A stretch of 64,000 bases of DNA, taken from the NCBI GenBank assembly GCA_902631295.1, contig CACOXV010000006.1, positions 1-64,000 on the forward strand, in the 5' to 3' direction. Below the pieces are notes generated by a model. It saw only the letters and a list, made by a program, of their open reading frames with translations. It was not told where the DNA came from and searched no databases. Below are positions 16,655 through 25,752 of the stretch, in pieces (the stretch's first letter is position 1; the number at the start of each line of letters is the position of its first letter). The translations under genes were made by a program, and so were the position numbers. Source of the stretch: Paracoccaceae bacterium (GTDB lineage Bacteria > Pseudomonadota > Alphaproteobacteria > Rhodobacterales > Rhodobacteraceae).

Positions 16655-17041
16655 TTGAAATTTATAGAAGGTCATCTCAAAGTACACTCTGAATCTCTGG
16701 CACTGAGATCTAAGCGCAATGAAATTTTGTCTTCCAATATAGCAAACGCTGGAACTCCAAATTTCAAAGCAAAAGATTTAGATTTCACAGAAATGCTCAA
16801 TAACAAAATGGGTTTTGGTGAAGTTAAAACATCTAACCAAAGGCACTTTAAAATGACATTTGGACCAAATGAGCAGGGTGTAAAGTTTAGACAAAATGTT
16901 ACGCCCTCGAAAGATGGAAATACTGTGGAACTCCATGTTGAGCAAATGCAGTTTTCTGAAAATGTTATGCGTTATCAATCTTCATTAGAATTTCTAAATC
17001 GAAAGATATCTGGCCTGATGTCAGCTATTAAGGGTGAATAA
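16655..17041 (+). CDS. flgB: Flagellar proximal rod protein FlgB
   Basis: A 128-residue rod protein with the family N-terminus (H-S-E-S-L-A-L-R-S-K-R-N-E-I-L-S-S-N-I-A-N-A) and a C-terminal helix, together forming the rod coiled coil. The exact start is uncertain. The ATG at 16598 lies inside the sigma54 promoter and upstream of its predicted transcription start, so I place the start at TTG 16655, which gives the usual FlgB length; TTG 16643 is an alternative. It is followed one base later by flgC. Confidence 0.85.
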   Translation: MKFIEGHLKVHSESLALRSKRNEILSSNIANAGTPNFKAKDLDFTEMLNNKMGFGEVKTSNQRHFKMTFGPNEQGVKFRQNVTPSKDGNTVELHVEQMQFSENVMRYQSSLEFLNRKISGLMSAIKGE

Positions 17042-17042
17042 A

Positions 17043-17459
17043 ATGGCTGATATTAAAAATGTTTTTGACATCGCTGCAAGAAGTATGTCGGCCCAGATGG
17101 TACGACTTAACACGGTCGCAAGTAATCTTGCTAATGCGAGGTCAGTGGCTTCTTCAGAAGCTGAAGCATACCGCGCCATTAAGCCTGTGTTTAAAACCAT
17201 ATACGCCGACGATCTACAAAAATCTGGTGTTTCTTCAGTAGACGTTGTTGACATTGTCGCAGTAGATCGAGCTCCCGATAAATCATATCAACCCGGGCAT
17301 CCGAAGGCGGATAAAGACGGTTATATATATACTGCAGCAGTGGATACAGAAGAAGAAATGGTCGAGATGTTAGAAGCGTCTCGTCAGTATGAAAATAATG
17401 TGGAAGTCATTAGCACCCTCAGAGGCCTAATGATGCGCACGATTAATATGGGTAAATAG
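17043..17459 (+). CDS. flgC: Flagellar proximal rod protein FlgC
   Basis: A 138-residue rod protein. The N-terminal rod motif reads F-D-I-A-A-R-S-M-S-A-Q-M-V-R-L-N-T-V-A-S-N-L-A-N-A, and the C-terminus holds E-M-V-E-M-L-E-A-S-R-Q-Y-E-N-N-V. ATG 17043 is used rather than the in-frame GTG nine bases earlier, because it sits right after the flgB stop. Second gene of the flgBCD unit. Confidence 0.95.
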   Translation: MADIKNVFDIAARSMSAQMVRLNTVASNLANARSVASSEAEAYRAIKPVFKTIYADDLQKSGVSSVDVVDIVAVDRAPDKSYQPGHPKADKDGYIYTAAVDTEEEMVEMLEASRQYENNVEVISTLRGLMMRTINMGK

Positions 17460-17467
17460 GAGCCATC

Positions 17468-18160
17468 ATGACAACAATTGATCCAAATAGCGCCCAAGCC
17501 GCTCTTTTTGAAAAGTTAGGTTTGACACAGCAAAGTGACGCCCAAAAGGCAAATAGTGACAAGTTAGGTCAATCTGATTTTTTGAAATTAATGACGACGC
17601 AATTACAAAACCAGGATCCGTTCGCGCCTATGGATAATGGAGACTTTATTGCTCAAATGGCCCAGTTCTCCACGGTAACTGGAATTCAAGAAATGAACTC
17701 TTCAATCGGAAAGCTCGTGGAGGAATTCGATCAGGCAAGAATTGCTACTGCCTCTAATCTTTTAGGTCACTCTGTTTTGGTTCCTGGAAATATTGGTAGG
17801 GCGGATGAAAATGGAGAGCTTCATGGTGTATTAGATCTGCCAGACTCTACTATTTTAACCCAACTAACTTATCGCGATGCTGACACTAATGCAGAGCTTC
17901 ATAAAGAGGATCTTGGTCCTCGATCAGCGGGCTTAGTAGGATTTAAATGGTCTGATATTCCGGAAGAAATATTAGACGGTAATAAGAGAATAAAGATTGA
18001 GGCCCTAATAGATACTGGCTCTGGTCCAGAACAGCTAAGTCCATCTATTTACTCAAAGGTGATCTCTGCCTCAGTCGGGTCTGGAGAAACAAAACAGGTT
18101 CTTCTCAATGTTGAAGACTATGGAGATTTAGATGTCTCTTCGGCAGTCAACTTTAGATGA
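17468..18160 (+). CDS. flgD: Hook cap / scaffold protein FlgD
   Basis: A 230-residue hook scaffold that caps the growing hook. The conserved N-terminal segment (Q-S-D-F-L-K-L-M-T-T-Q-L-Q-N-Q-D-P-F-x-P-M-D-N) is at residues 36-58, followed by F-I-A-Q-M-A-Q-F-S-T-V-x-G-I-Q-E-M-N. The C-terminal two-thirds holds the FlgD Ig-like and tudor-like domains. An AGGAG ribosome site sits just ahead of the start, eight bases after flgC. After it lies the separate sigma54 promoter of flgE. Confidence 0.95.
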   Translation: MTTIDPNSAQAALFEKLGLTQQSDAQKANSDKLGQSDFLKLMTTQLQNQDPFAPMDNGDFIAQMAQFSTVTGIQEMNSSIGKLVEEFDQARIATASNLLGHSVLVPGNIGRADENGELHGVLDLPDSTILTQLTYRDADTNAELHKEDLGPRSAGLVGFKWSDIPEEILDGNKRIKIEALIDTGSGPEQLSPSIYSKVISASVGSGETKQVLLNVEDYGDLDVSSAVNFR

Positions 18161-18192
18161 GAACTTAGAAAGATAAACGAACTGAATTAATT

Positions 18193-18208
18193 TGGCACAA
18201 ATATTGCT
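18193..18208 (+). promoter_or_regulatory. Sigma54 promoter of flgE
   Basis: TGGCACAAATATTGCT is a perfect -24/-12 sigma54 site with correct spacing, about 40 bases ahead of the flgE start. It allows hook protein and flgF to be made independently of flgBCD. Confidence 0.9.
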
Positions 18209-18248
18209 GCCCTTTCTGAAATATAAAACCGCTCAATAGGAGTTAAAC

Positions 18249-21200
18249 ATGTCTTTTTTCACAGCACTTACCGGTTTAAAAGGTGCCCAAACTGATATCT
18301 CTACAACCTCAAATAACATAGCAAATGTTGGATCAGCTGGCTTTAAGAAAAGTAGAGCTGAATTTGGAGATATTTTCAGCACGACGCCCTTGCAAACTAA
18401 TCTAACGGGAAGTGGTACTCAGCAAAAGTCGATAACTCAGCAATTTTCCCAGGGTAATATTCAGCAGTCTACAAACACTTTGGACATGGCTGTTTCTGGG
18501 CAAGGGTTTTTCGCTTTAAAGGCTGGTGGTAATACAGGTCAGACAGTTTATACGAGAAATGGTGCATTTAATTTAAATGGTGATGGATTCATTATCGACA
18601 GTAATGGACAGTTTTTACTTGGGTATCCTGTGGACTCTGATGGTGCGGTAACAGATACGACGTTGAATGGCGCAGTTAAACTTCAAGTTCAAACAGATTT
18701 CGGTGATCCGAAGGAAACAAATAATATATCAAAGGGCGTTAATCTTCCCGCAGGTGCTCCTGTCATTGCAAGCAATGTAACCTTTGATGCAAATGATCCA
18801 GAAACATTTTCTGCATCGTCTGCAGTTACAATTTTTGACAATATGGGAAATCCCAAATCTGCAACTATTTTCTATATTAAAACTCAAAACCCAGCCGGTT
18901 CTGATCAGACGTATAAATACGATACAAAGATGTTTGTTGATGGTGTAGAAATCATACCACAACTGACACGAGCCACTGATACTAAAGGAACGGCTCAGTT
19001 CATTGATAAATTTGGGCAGAGAACAACACTTCCACCCGATCCTGCGTATATTCTTGAAGGCAAAGGATCGCCTTTATATAGGGCAGATGATCTTGGTGAA
19101 GCGGTAGCTTCCACCCCAGCAAAATTAACAGGATTAAATCTTCAGACTTACTTAGGTGATGGTAAAACAGTGGACATAGTAACTGATCCGCTACAGTATA
19201 AGCGCACAATTGAATACCACACTGATATTGGAACAAGTCCACTTCCCACAAATGCTCCATTTTGGGGAAAGGATTTCTTACTTGTTGATGTTGATAGCAG
19301 TGGACCGGTATCAGTCAGTATTCCGCCCGGTACCTACAACGGTGTTCAATTAGCAGCTGTTGTTGAAAATGCTTTGAGGGATGGGTTTGGTGATGATAAA
19401 AAGATTAAGCTTCTTCCTGGTGTTGATAATAAATTTTCGATTGATATCAAAAAGACTGCCGGTGACGGAAAATCAACCGGTCTAGCGACGCCAATTGAAA
19501 TTGATATTCACACAGCGACTTATGTAGAGAGTAATGTAAATACCATTAAAGAAGGGCTAGAGTTAGATAAATTTCTTGTTCATGCTCAGATTTTGATGAC
19601 AGATAAACTTAATGCTTACGCTCAAAACGGAGTAGGTGCAGACGGTACTAAGGCGGCTGAGCTTGGTATTGAGGGAAAAATGTTCAAGAAGGTGGTTACC
19701 AATGATAGTATTCCGCTTGATGCCATCCCTACAGCATATGATGTCATTACCGTAGCCCACAAAAATAACGATATTAATTCTGGTAACGCAGTAAACCGGT
19801 TTTTGGCGTATTCCAACGTAAATAGTACACCAGAAATTACTGCATTCGATGCATTTAACAAACCTGCAAGAGCTGCCTATGATACAAATGCAGATGGATT
19901 TTTAACAGTCACAGTTCCAACAGCGGATTTACCTGCCGAACCTGAAGTATTTCGCTTTCAACCAATTGGAACAGACGCTCCTAGTCTTGCATTTATGGCA
20001 GCCGTTGGTTCCGATAACGTGACAGTGAAGTCTACAAGCGTGACTGGCGGGAATAGGACTTATGTACTCGATTATAAGCCTACTGGCACTGTCGAAACTG
20101 CTCTAAGTGGTAACGCTGCGGTTGGTACCCCATTAAGAATACTTGCCAAGCCTTCTGCCTTTATAGAGAGCTATTTTCAAAGCACTGAAGGGTTGGTTGA
20201 AGGTGTTGATGATGTTTACTACTCAAAAAAGATTGTTGTGCAAGAAATTAAGGATGCGGCAAAGCGTGAATCTGGAGACTCAACAACAAGTGGAAACGAT
20301 GCCTTGGTTTTTACAGCCGGTACGGATAAGACTGGTGGTAATATTTCGGAGTACAAGCTTAATGCCATTACGACGACTACAAACTGGGTTGATGACCGTT
20401 CGCCGGCTTTTAAGATAGGTTATGATGAGACCAACCAGCGGCTTACATTTGACGGTGTAAATACAGCTTTGGGTAAGGGTACGGGTATCGGATTTGATAC
20501 GTTTACAGTGTACAGCCAAAAACTTGATAGTGGTACAAATGGAATAGGAATTCCTGGTTTTGGTGAAAACCCAGAGATTGATCTGACCACGGATGCAGTT
20601 CTGAATGGTAGCCCTTTTGTAACTGCCGGACCCGAAGTTCGGCCTCAGAACCAAAGATTTGGTATGCAGGTTGAGTTTGATACCGTTGCTACGGAATTTA
20701 ATATTAGTAGCGGGACAACTGGTGAAGCATTAGCAGCGAATTCAGCTGTGGGTGTGCCAGCGGCGCAGTCCGCCTCAAGTGTTAAAGTTGGGCGTTACAA
20801 ACTTACTGCGGTTGGGGCAGTCGATCCAACAGATGACGCTGAATACGCTTTTAACAAGATCGGTAAAGGCGCAAACAATGTTATGGGTTTCCCTAGAGCT
20901 GGCGTCGAGGGTTATACACCTCCAACTGGTTTAGTTTCCAAGCCCGCGATTGTTGTTGGTGAAGAGGCTTTGATGGATATGAAAAAGGCTTTCACGGTTA
21001 GTGAATTGGCAAACGAGAACAGGTTCACAGTAGTGAGTAACGGCGTGAGTGCATTGATAACAGTTCCTCCTGGAAATTATAAAGGAGAAACGCTGGCCAA
21101 AGCCCTAGAAAACCGAATAAATCAGATGGTTAATCCGATCTCAAATGAAGCAGTCGGGGGCGTCAAAGTAGTGTACGATGGTGTTAAAAATAATTTTACA

Positions 21201-21956
21201 TTTACATCATCAACCAAAGGGGACGGTACCCTTCTATCTATAAAAGGAGCGCTAAAATTTGGTCTTAATGATGTTCCCCTTGGTTTGGGGCAAAACGCGA
21301 TGGTTAGAACACCCGTTCAAGCTAAGGATGAGTTGGGAAGACCTCTATTCATCTCTCCAACGGGAGAAGTGACTGCAAATAATCAGGCTTTTGTTGATAA
21401 CATGGTGCAAGATTTTTATCCACTATACTTGGATGATGGTGAGCTAACGTTCGGTATAAATGGGGAGATAATTAGTCCTATCACAAAGGTAAAGTACACA
21501 GGGTTCCCGAGTAAAGAATTAACAGTAGATTTTTCAACTGCAACGTCGTTTGATCAACCGTTCCAGTCTATTGAGATCACTCAAGATGGATTTACACAAG
21601 GACGCTTGAGCAATCTTGAAATCGATAATTATGGAAAGGTAAAAGCAGGCTACTCCAACGGTCAAAATGTAACATTAGGAAAGATAATAGTTGCTAATTT
21701 TACCAATCAAAGTGGATTGAAGCAGATAGGTAACTCGACATTTATTGAAACTGCAGCAAGTGGCAAAGCAGAATTGGGGCAAGCGTCAGAAGACGGTTTT
21801 GGTCAAATCTTATCCGGTTCGCTGGAACGGTCTAATGTTGATATTACTGAAGAATTGGTAAATCTGATTACTTCACAGCGTAACTATCAAGCTGCAGCTA
21901 AAGCTATTGAGACCTCAACGAGTATGACGCAGACTATTATTAATATTAGAAACTAA
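18249..21956 (+). CDS. flgE: Giant flagellar hook protein FlgE (1235 aa)
   Basis: The hook subunit, about three times the common size of roughly 400 residues. The N-terminal 150 residues are canonical: S-N-N-I-A-N-V-G-S-A-G-F-K-K-S-R-A-E-F-G-D, then S-G-Q-G-F-F-A-L and V-Y-T-R-N-G-A-F-N-L. The last 110 are equally canonical (L-x-R-S-N-V-D-I-T-E-E-L-V-N-L-I-T-S-Q-R-N-Y-Q-A-A). Between them lies about 900 residues of beta-rich sequence that would be exposed on the hook surface. Within it, a module with I-P-P-G-T-Y-N-G near residue 357 recurs as V-P-P-G-N-Y-K-G near 937. The frame is open throughout, so this is a real long protein and not a fusion artefact. Confidence 0.93.
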   Translation: MSFFTALTGLKGAQTDISTTSNNIANVGSAGFKKSRAEFGDIFSTTPLQTNLTGSGTQQKSITQQFSQGNIQQSTNTLDMAVSGQGFFALKAGGNTGQTVYTRNGAFNLNGDGFIIDSNGQFLLGYPVDSDGAVTDTTLNGAVKLQVQTDFGDPKETNNISKGVNLPAGAPVIASNVTFDANDPETFSASSAVTIFDNMGNPKSATIFYIKTQNPAGSDQTYKYDTKMFVDGVEIIPQLTRATDTKGTAQFIDKFGQRTTLPPDPAYILEGKGSPLYRADDLGEAVASTPAKLTGLNLQTYLGDGKTVDIVTDPLQYKRTIEYHTDIGTSPLPTNAPFWGKDFLLVDVDSSGPVSVSIPPGTYNGVQLAAVVENALRDGFGDDKKIKLLPGVDNKFSIDIKKTAGDGKSTGLATPIEIDIHTATYVESNVNTIKEGLELDKFLVHAQILMTDKLNAYAQNGVGADGTKAAELGIEGKMFKKVVTNDSIPLDAIPTAYDVITVAHKNNDINSGNAVNRFLAYSNVNSTPEITAFDAFNKPARAAYDTNADGFLTVTVPTADLPAEPEVFRFQPIGTDAPSLAFMAAVGSDNVTVKSTSVTGGNRTYVLDYKPTGTVETALSGNAAVGTPLRILAKPSAFIESYFQSTEGLVEGVDDVYYSKKIVVQEIKDAAKRESGDSTTSGNDALVFTAGTDKTGGNISEYKLNAITTTTNWVDDRSPAFKIGYDETNQRLTFDGVNTALGKGTGIGFDTFTVYSQKLDSGTNGIGIPGFGENPEIDLTTDAVLNGSPFVTAGPEVRPQNQRFGMQVEFDTVATEFNISSGTTGEALAANSAVGVPAAQSASSVKVGRYKLTAVGAVDPTDDAEYAFNKIGKGANNVMGFPRAGVEGYTPPTGLVSKPAIVVGEEALMDMKKAFTVSELANENRFTVVSNGVSALITVPPGNYKGETLAKALENRINQMVNPISNEAVGGVKVVYDGVKNNFTFTSSTKGDGTLLSIKGALKFGLNDVPLGLGQNAMVRTPVQAKDELGRPLFISPTGEVTANNQAFVDNMVQDFYPLYLDDGELTFGINGEIISPITKVKYTGFPSKELTVDFSTATSFDQPFQSIEITQDGFTQGRLSNLEIDNYGKVKAGYSNGQNVTLGKIIVANFTNQSGLKQIGNSTFIETAASGKAELGQASEDGFGQILSGSLERSNVDITEELVNLITSQRNYQAAAKAIETSTSMTQTIINIRN

Positions 21957-21976
21957 TTATATATTAGGGTTTAGTA

Positions 21977-22732
21977 ATGGATAGGCTCGCTCAAACGGCA
22001 CTAAGCGCAATCAGACAAATGCAGGATCTGAAATACGATCTTGCACATAATCTGGCAAACGTGAATGTTCCTGGCTTCAGGCGAGACCTCCCAAATGAAG
22101 GTGGCGCTGGTTTTTTGGAGCAGTTAGACCAATTAACTGCAAAAGTACTTCCTCTTGAAACTGATGTTCGATTATTTTCTAATGAAATGGGAAGACTAGA
22201 AAATACCGGGGTCGAAACAGATGTAGCTGTTTTGAACGACGCATATTTTTACGTGCAACCTGATAACGGGCAGGTAGCCTTGTCGCGGCGGGGAGACTTC
22301 TCGGTAGACGCTTTAAACCAGTTAGTAAATGGAGCTGGTGATCTCGTACTGTCTGATGGTCTTGCTCCGATTGTTTTGCCTCCATTTACTGCTATCAGTG
22401 TAACGGATATTGGTGAGGTGCTTGTCCAACAACCGGGTGCTCCGATTGGTGAATTAACGAGTGCAGGTTTTATAGGTTCAACTACTACTGAACTTAATCA
22501 GTTGACAAAGAATCTTGATGGCCAAATCCGAAAAGCTGATGGAACTGTCCCAGATCCTGATCAAACTGGAAAGTTTGGGCAAGGTTTTTTAGAGGCTTCA
22601 AATGTTAATGCCATTGAAGAGCTTGTTAGAAACTTGGATATGCAACGTCAATTTGAAATCAACGTAAAGTTGATAAAAAAGGCGAGTGATATTGATAGTG
22701 CGGGTACGAAACTGATGAGTTTACCCAACTAG
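21977..22732 (+). CDS. flgF: Flagellar proximal rod protein FlgF
   Basis: A 251-residue rod protein of the FlgE/F/G family. It has the N-terminal rod motif (L-A-H-N-L-A-N-V-N-V-P-G-F-R-R-D) and the C-terminal motif (L-E-A-S-N-V-N-A-I-E-E-L-V-R-N-L-D-M-Q-R-Q-F-E). Its placement between flgE and flgG and its length fit FlgF. It begins 20 bases after flgE and is transcribed with it. Confidence 0.92.
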   Translation: MDRLAQTALSAIRQMQDLKYDLAHNLANVNVPGFRRDLPNEGGAGFLEQLDQLTAKVLPLETDVRLFSNEMGRLENTGVETDVAVLNDAYFYVQPDNGQVALSRRGDFSVDALNQLVNGAGDLVLSDGLAPIVLPPFTAISVTDIGEVLVQQPGAPIGELTSAGFIGSTTTELNQLTKNLDGQIRKADGTVPDPDQTGKFGQGFLEASNVNAIEELVRNLDMQRQFEINVKLIKKASDIDSAGTKLMSLPN

Positions 22733-22740
22733 TATCCAAT

Positions 22741-22756
22741 TGGCATAGAGTTTGCT
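22741..22756 (+). promoter_or_regulatory. Sigma54 promoter of flgG operon
   Basis: TGGCATAGAGTTTGCT has -24 TGGCAT, correct spacing and a perfect -12 TTGCT. It starts nine bases after the flgF stop and 47 bases ahead of flgG, so flgGHIJKL can be read from its own start. Confidence 0.85.
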
Positions 22757-22787
22757 CTTATCAATTAAATTCTAAAAGGGCAAAAAT

Positions 22788-23576
22788 ATGTCAACATCCG
22801 CAATGCACGTCGCAAAAACAGGCCTCACCGCACAGCAACATAAGATGCAAGTGATTGCCAACAATCTCGCAAATGTAAACACGACGGGATTTAAGAGAGA
22901 TAGGGCTAATTTTGAATCCCTATTTTACCAAATAGTTAAAAATGCGGGTTCGCAGACTGCAGATAATACGGCGTTAACATCTCCACTCGCGGTGGGAACA
23001 GGCGTTAAAGTTGTTAGCACTCAGAAACTTTTCACGCAGGGTGGCTTGGTAAGTACTGATAATTCGCTAGATCTTGCAATTGATGGATCAGGCTTTTTTC
23101 AAGCGCTACTTCCGGACGGCAGAGTTGGATATACGAGAGCCGGTGTCCTTTCACGGAATGCGGAGGGCTTGCTCACAACCTCTAGTGGTTACGTTGTTCA
23201 GCCTCAGATAACAATTCCCAATGATGCAACCGGGATCAACATTTCAAACAGTGGTATCGTGAGCGTAACGGTGCCAGGGAACGATTTTGGTCAGGAGGTT
23301 GGACAGATATCACTGGTAAATTTCAGTAATCCTAGAGGTTTAACGCCAATTGGTGAAAATTTTCTGGTTGAGTCATCGGAAAGTGGTCAGCCGCAAGTTG
23401 GTGCACCGCTGGATGGTGGATTTGGAAAAGTGCTTCAAGGATACGTTGAAAGTTCAAACGTAAATGTTGTGCAGCAACTCGTAGATATGATCGAGACCCA
23501 AAGAGCTTATGAGGTAAGCTCAAAATCAATCACAGCAGTAGATGAGATGATGCAGTTTATCTCTCGCAATCTCTAG
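22788..23576 (+). CDS. flgG: Flagellar distal rod protein FlgG
   Basis: A 262-residue distal rod protein of standard length. It has the N-terminal motif I-A-N-N-L-A-N-V-N-T-T-G-F-K-R-D-R, the L-A-I-D-G-S-G-F-F-Q centre, and the C-terminal V-E-S-S-N-V-N-V-V-Q-Q-L-V-D-M-I-E-T-Q-R motif. It leads the flgG-flgH-flgI-flgJ-flgK-flgL operon behind the sigma54 promoter at 22741. Confidence 0.96.
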   Translation: MSTSAMHVAKTGLTAQQHKMQVIANNLANVNTTGFKRDRANFESLFYQIVKNAGSQTADNTALTSPLAVGTGVKVVSTQKLFTQGGLVSTDNSLDLAIDGSGFFQALLPDGRVGYTRAGVLSRNAEGLLTTSSGYVVQPQITIPNDATGINISNSGIVSVTVPGNDFGQEVGQISLVNFSNPRGLTPIGENFLVESSESGQPQVGAPLDGGFGKVLQGYVESSNVNVVQQLVDMIETQRAYEVSSKSITAVDEMMQFISRNL

Positions 23577-23583
23577 GTGAACT

Positions 23584-24258
23584 ATGAAAAAGTTTTTATT
23601 TTCTATATTTTTTTTAATTCCATCATGCGGTCCGTATATTGAGGATCGGCGAAGTGATGACTTTGAGCCTATTTATTTGGGTAACATAGAGGAAGAGCAA
23701 TCACAGCCAAGCTATGGTGCAATTTATAAACAAAATCAAAGTGGTTTATTTGCTATGGAAAGTAGAGCTCATCGAGTGGGCGACATCTTAACGGTTTCAT
23801 TTACTGAAAGTTTTGCTGCTACCAAGTCACAAAATGCTGCAAGCTCAAAAACAAGCGACTCTACGGTTACCTTACCAAACATCCTTGAAAATTTAGCTGG
23901 AAAGGATTTAATTCCTGAATCTACTGATCTTTCAGCTGGTACAGAACAATCATTTACGGGATCTGGTTCAAGTAACCAATCCAACTCACTCACGGGCTTG
24001 ATCTCAGTACATGTAGTAAGAGTATTTGGAAATGGAAATCTTGAAATATTGGGTCAAAAGAAACTGACTTTGAACAATGGTGACGAGTACATTCGTGTAA
24101 GTGGTATTGTGAGGCCGAGGGACATATCATCAGATAACGTTGTCCCATCTGATAGAATTGCTAATGCTGATATCGACTATATTGGAGCTGGCGATACTGC
24201 AGTTTCTGGTAAAAAAGGATGGTACTCTAAATTTCTTGAAACCGTCTCGCCAATTTAG
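23584..24258 (+). CDS. flgH: Flagellar L-ring lipoprotein FlgH
   Basis: A 224-residue outer-membrane lipoprotein forming the L ring. The signal sequence ends in a lipobox (L-I-P-S-C, Cys15). Family motifs follow: R-A-H-R-V-G-D-I-L-T-V-S-F-T-E near residue 60, L-T-G-L-I-S-V-H-V-V-R-V and G-N-L-E-I-L-G-Q-K-K-L-T-L-N-N-G in the centre, and V-S-G-I-V-R-P-R-D-I near 180. It is seven bases after flgG. Confidence 0.96.
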   Translation: MKKFLFSIFFLIPSCGPYIEDRRSDDFEPIYLGNIEEEQSQPSYGAIYKQNQSGLFAMESRAHRVGDILTVSFTESFAATKSQNAASSKTSDSTVTLPNILENLAGKDLIPESTDLSAGTEQSFTGSGSSNQSNSLTGLISVHVVRVFGNGNLEILGQKKLTLNNGDEYIRVSGIVRPRDISSDNVVPSDRIANADIDYIGAGDTAVSGKKGWYSKFLETVSPI

Positions 24259-24274
24259 GATTTAGGAGCGGATA

Positions 24275-25396
24275 ATGCAAATTCTGAAGTATTTTGGAGC
24301 TTTAATTTCCTTAATTAGTATTCTTTCCAATCCAGTTTTAGCTGATCGTTTGAAAGATCTTACATCTCTTGCAGGTGTGAGGTCTAACCAATTGGTTGGC
24401 TATGGAGTGGTTGTAGGCCTTGCGGGGACAGGTGACGGTAATACGGGCATTACACTTCAATCAATGCAGTCGCTCGTATCTAGATTTGGAGTTACATCTG
24501 AAGTAGAGGGCCTTAACGGTGATAATGCAGCGGCTGTAATGATTACCGCAGATTTGCCTCCATTTACTAAGCCTGGACAGGCAATTGATGTCACAGTGTC
24601 AACAATTGGAGGGGCTGAGTCTCTAAAGGGAGGGACTTTATTAATGGCGCCACTATTGGGCGCTGACGGAGAAACATATGCGATTGCACAAGGAAACATT
24701 GTAGTTGGAGGCCTTGGAGTTACTGGCGCAGATAATTCTTCTCTCACTGTAAATATTCCTACTGTTGGGCGTATTCCGCGGGGAGCGTCTGTCGAAAAGC
24801 TCGTACCTACTGAATTTTTAAACACAGACTTTGTGATACTTAATCTGCATCGAGGAGATTTCTCTACTGCCAATAATGTTGCTCAGGTAATTAATAATAA
24901 TTTTGGAGCTGATACGGCAATCCCACTGGATACAAATAGTATTCGCGTACGAGCACCAAATGATCCGGCACAAAAAGTTTCATTTGTTTCCGTGCTGGAA
25001 AACCTTGAAGTGGAGCGTGGGGCGCCACCGGCAAAAATAATTGTTAATTCGCGCACTGGTACCCTTGTTATAAGTGGCAATGTAAAAGTTACACCTGCAG
25101 CCGTATCTCATGGCACTTTATCTGTTAGGGTTAATGAGGATCAAAATATAGATGGTGGGGATGCCATTGCCATTGGAGAAGGGGCTCAGGCAAATGCCGG
25201 AGCTGCGGCTGTTCCAGATACAGAAATTACAGTGGAAGAAGATGTTGCCAAAGCATTCTTATTCGATGCAGGAGTATCTCTAAGTGACTTGGTTGATGCA
25301 ATAAACGCAGTTGGTGCGACACCATCAGACCTCGTTGCCATTCTTGAAGCCCTTCGAGAGGCGGGTGCCTTAAACGCTGAACTGATTGTGATTTGA
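24275..25396 (+). CDS. flgI: Flagellar P-ring protein FlgI
   Basis: A 373-residue periplasmic protein forming the P ring in the peptidoglycan layer. A signal peptide ends near residue 23 (V-L-A-D). The conserved start [20 protein letters not shown]-x-V-V-G-L-x-G-T-G-D follows at once, and the C-terminal motif [15 protein letters not shown] closes it. Length is normal. Assembly depends on the FlgA chaperone encoded at 8.3-9.0 kb. An AGGAG site precedes the start. Confidence 0.97.
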   Translation: MQILKYFGALISLISILSNPVLADRLKDLTSLAGVRSNQLVGYGVVVGLAGTGDGNTGITLQSMQSLVSRFGVTSEVEGLNGDNAAAVMITADLPPFTKPGQAIDVTVSTIGGAESLKGGTLLMAPLLGADGETYAIAQGNIVVGGLGVTGADNSSLTVNIPTVGRIPRGASVEKLVPTEFLNTDFVILNLHRGDFSTANNVAQVINNNFGADTAIPLDTNSIRVRAPNDPAQKVSFVSVLENLEVERGAPPAKIIVNSRTGTLVISGNVKVTPAAVSHGTLSVRVNEDQNIDGGDAIAIGEGAQANAGAAAVPDTEITVEEDVAKAFLFDAGVSLSDLVDAINAVGATPSDLVAILEALREAGALNAELIVI

Positions 25397-25405
25397 GGTG
25401 TTATT

Positions 25406-25750
25406 ATGATTGACGGTAATCTTAAGGGCATAATGAATATTCGTTCGGATAAGCCAATTTTTGGTGCTGGCATAAATAAATTCGAACCGAGCAATTCAAA
25501 AACCTTAGGTGCAAATTCTGATACACTAGAAGGCCTTCAAAGTGTTGCAGATCAGTTTGAGGCAATATTCCTGGAAACGCTACTCCGACAAGCACGAGAA
25601 AGTAAACTTAGCGACGGTCTTTTTGACTCTAAGGCTGACGATAACTTTGAGCAAATGTTTGATCAAGAACTAGCTAATAGTTCTAGTAAATTAGTCGATA
25701 TAGGTATTGCAGATGCAATTGTGAGGCAGATGTCAAAGACTAGGATTTAA
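25406..25750 (+). CDS. flgJ: FlgJ rod-binding domain protein (no muramidase)
   Basis: A 114-residue protein that corresponds only to the N-terminal rod-binding half of FlgJ (A-D-Q-F-E-A-I-F-L-E-T-L-L-R-Q-A-R, then F-E-Q-M-F-D-Q-E-L-A). The C-terminal peptidoglycan hydrolase domain found in enteric and Vibrio FlgJ is missing. This single-domain form is common in Alphaproteobacteria, where a separate lytic transglycosylase supplies the hydrolase; no such gene is seen here. It sits two bases before flgK. Confidence 0.9.
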   Translation: MIDGNLKGIMNIRSDKPIFGAGINKFEPSNSKTLGANSDTLEGLQSVADQFEAIFLETLLRQARESKLSDGLFDSKADDNFEQMFDQELANSSSKLVDIGIADAIVRQMSKTRI

Positions 25751-25752
25751 AC

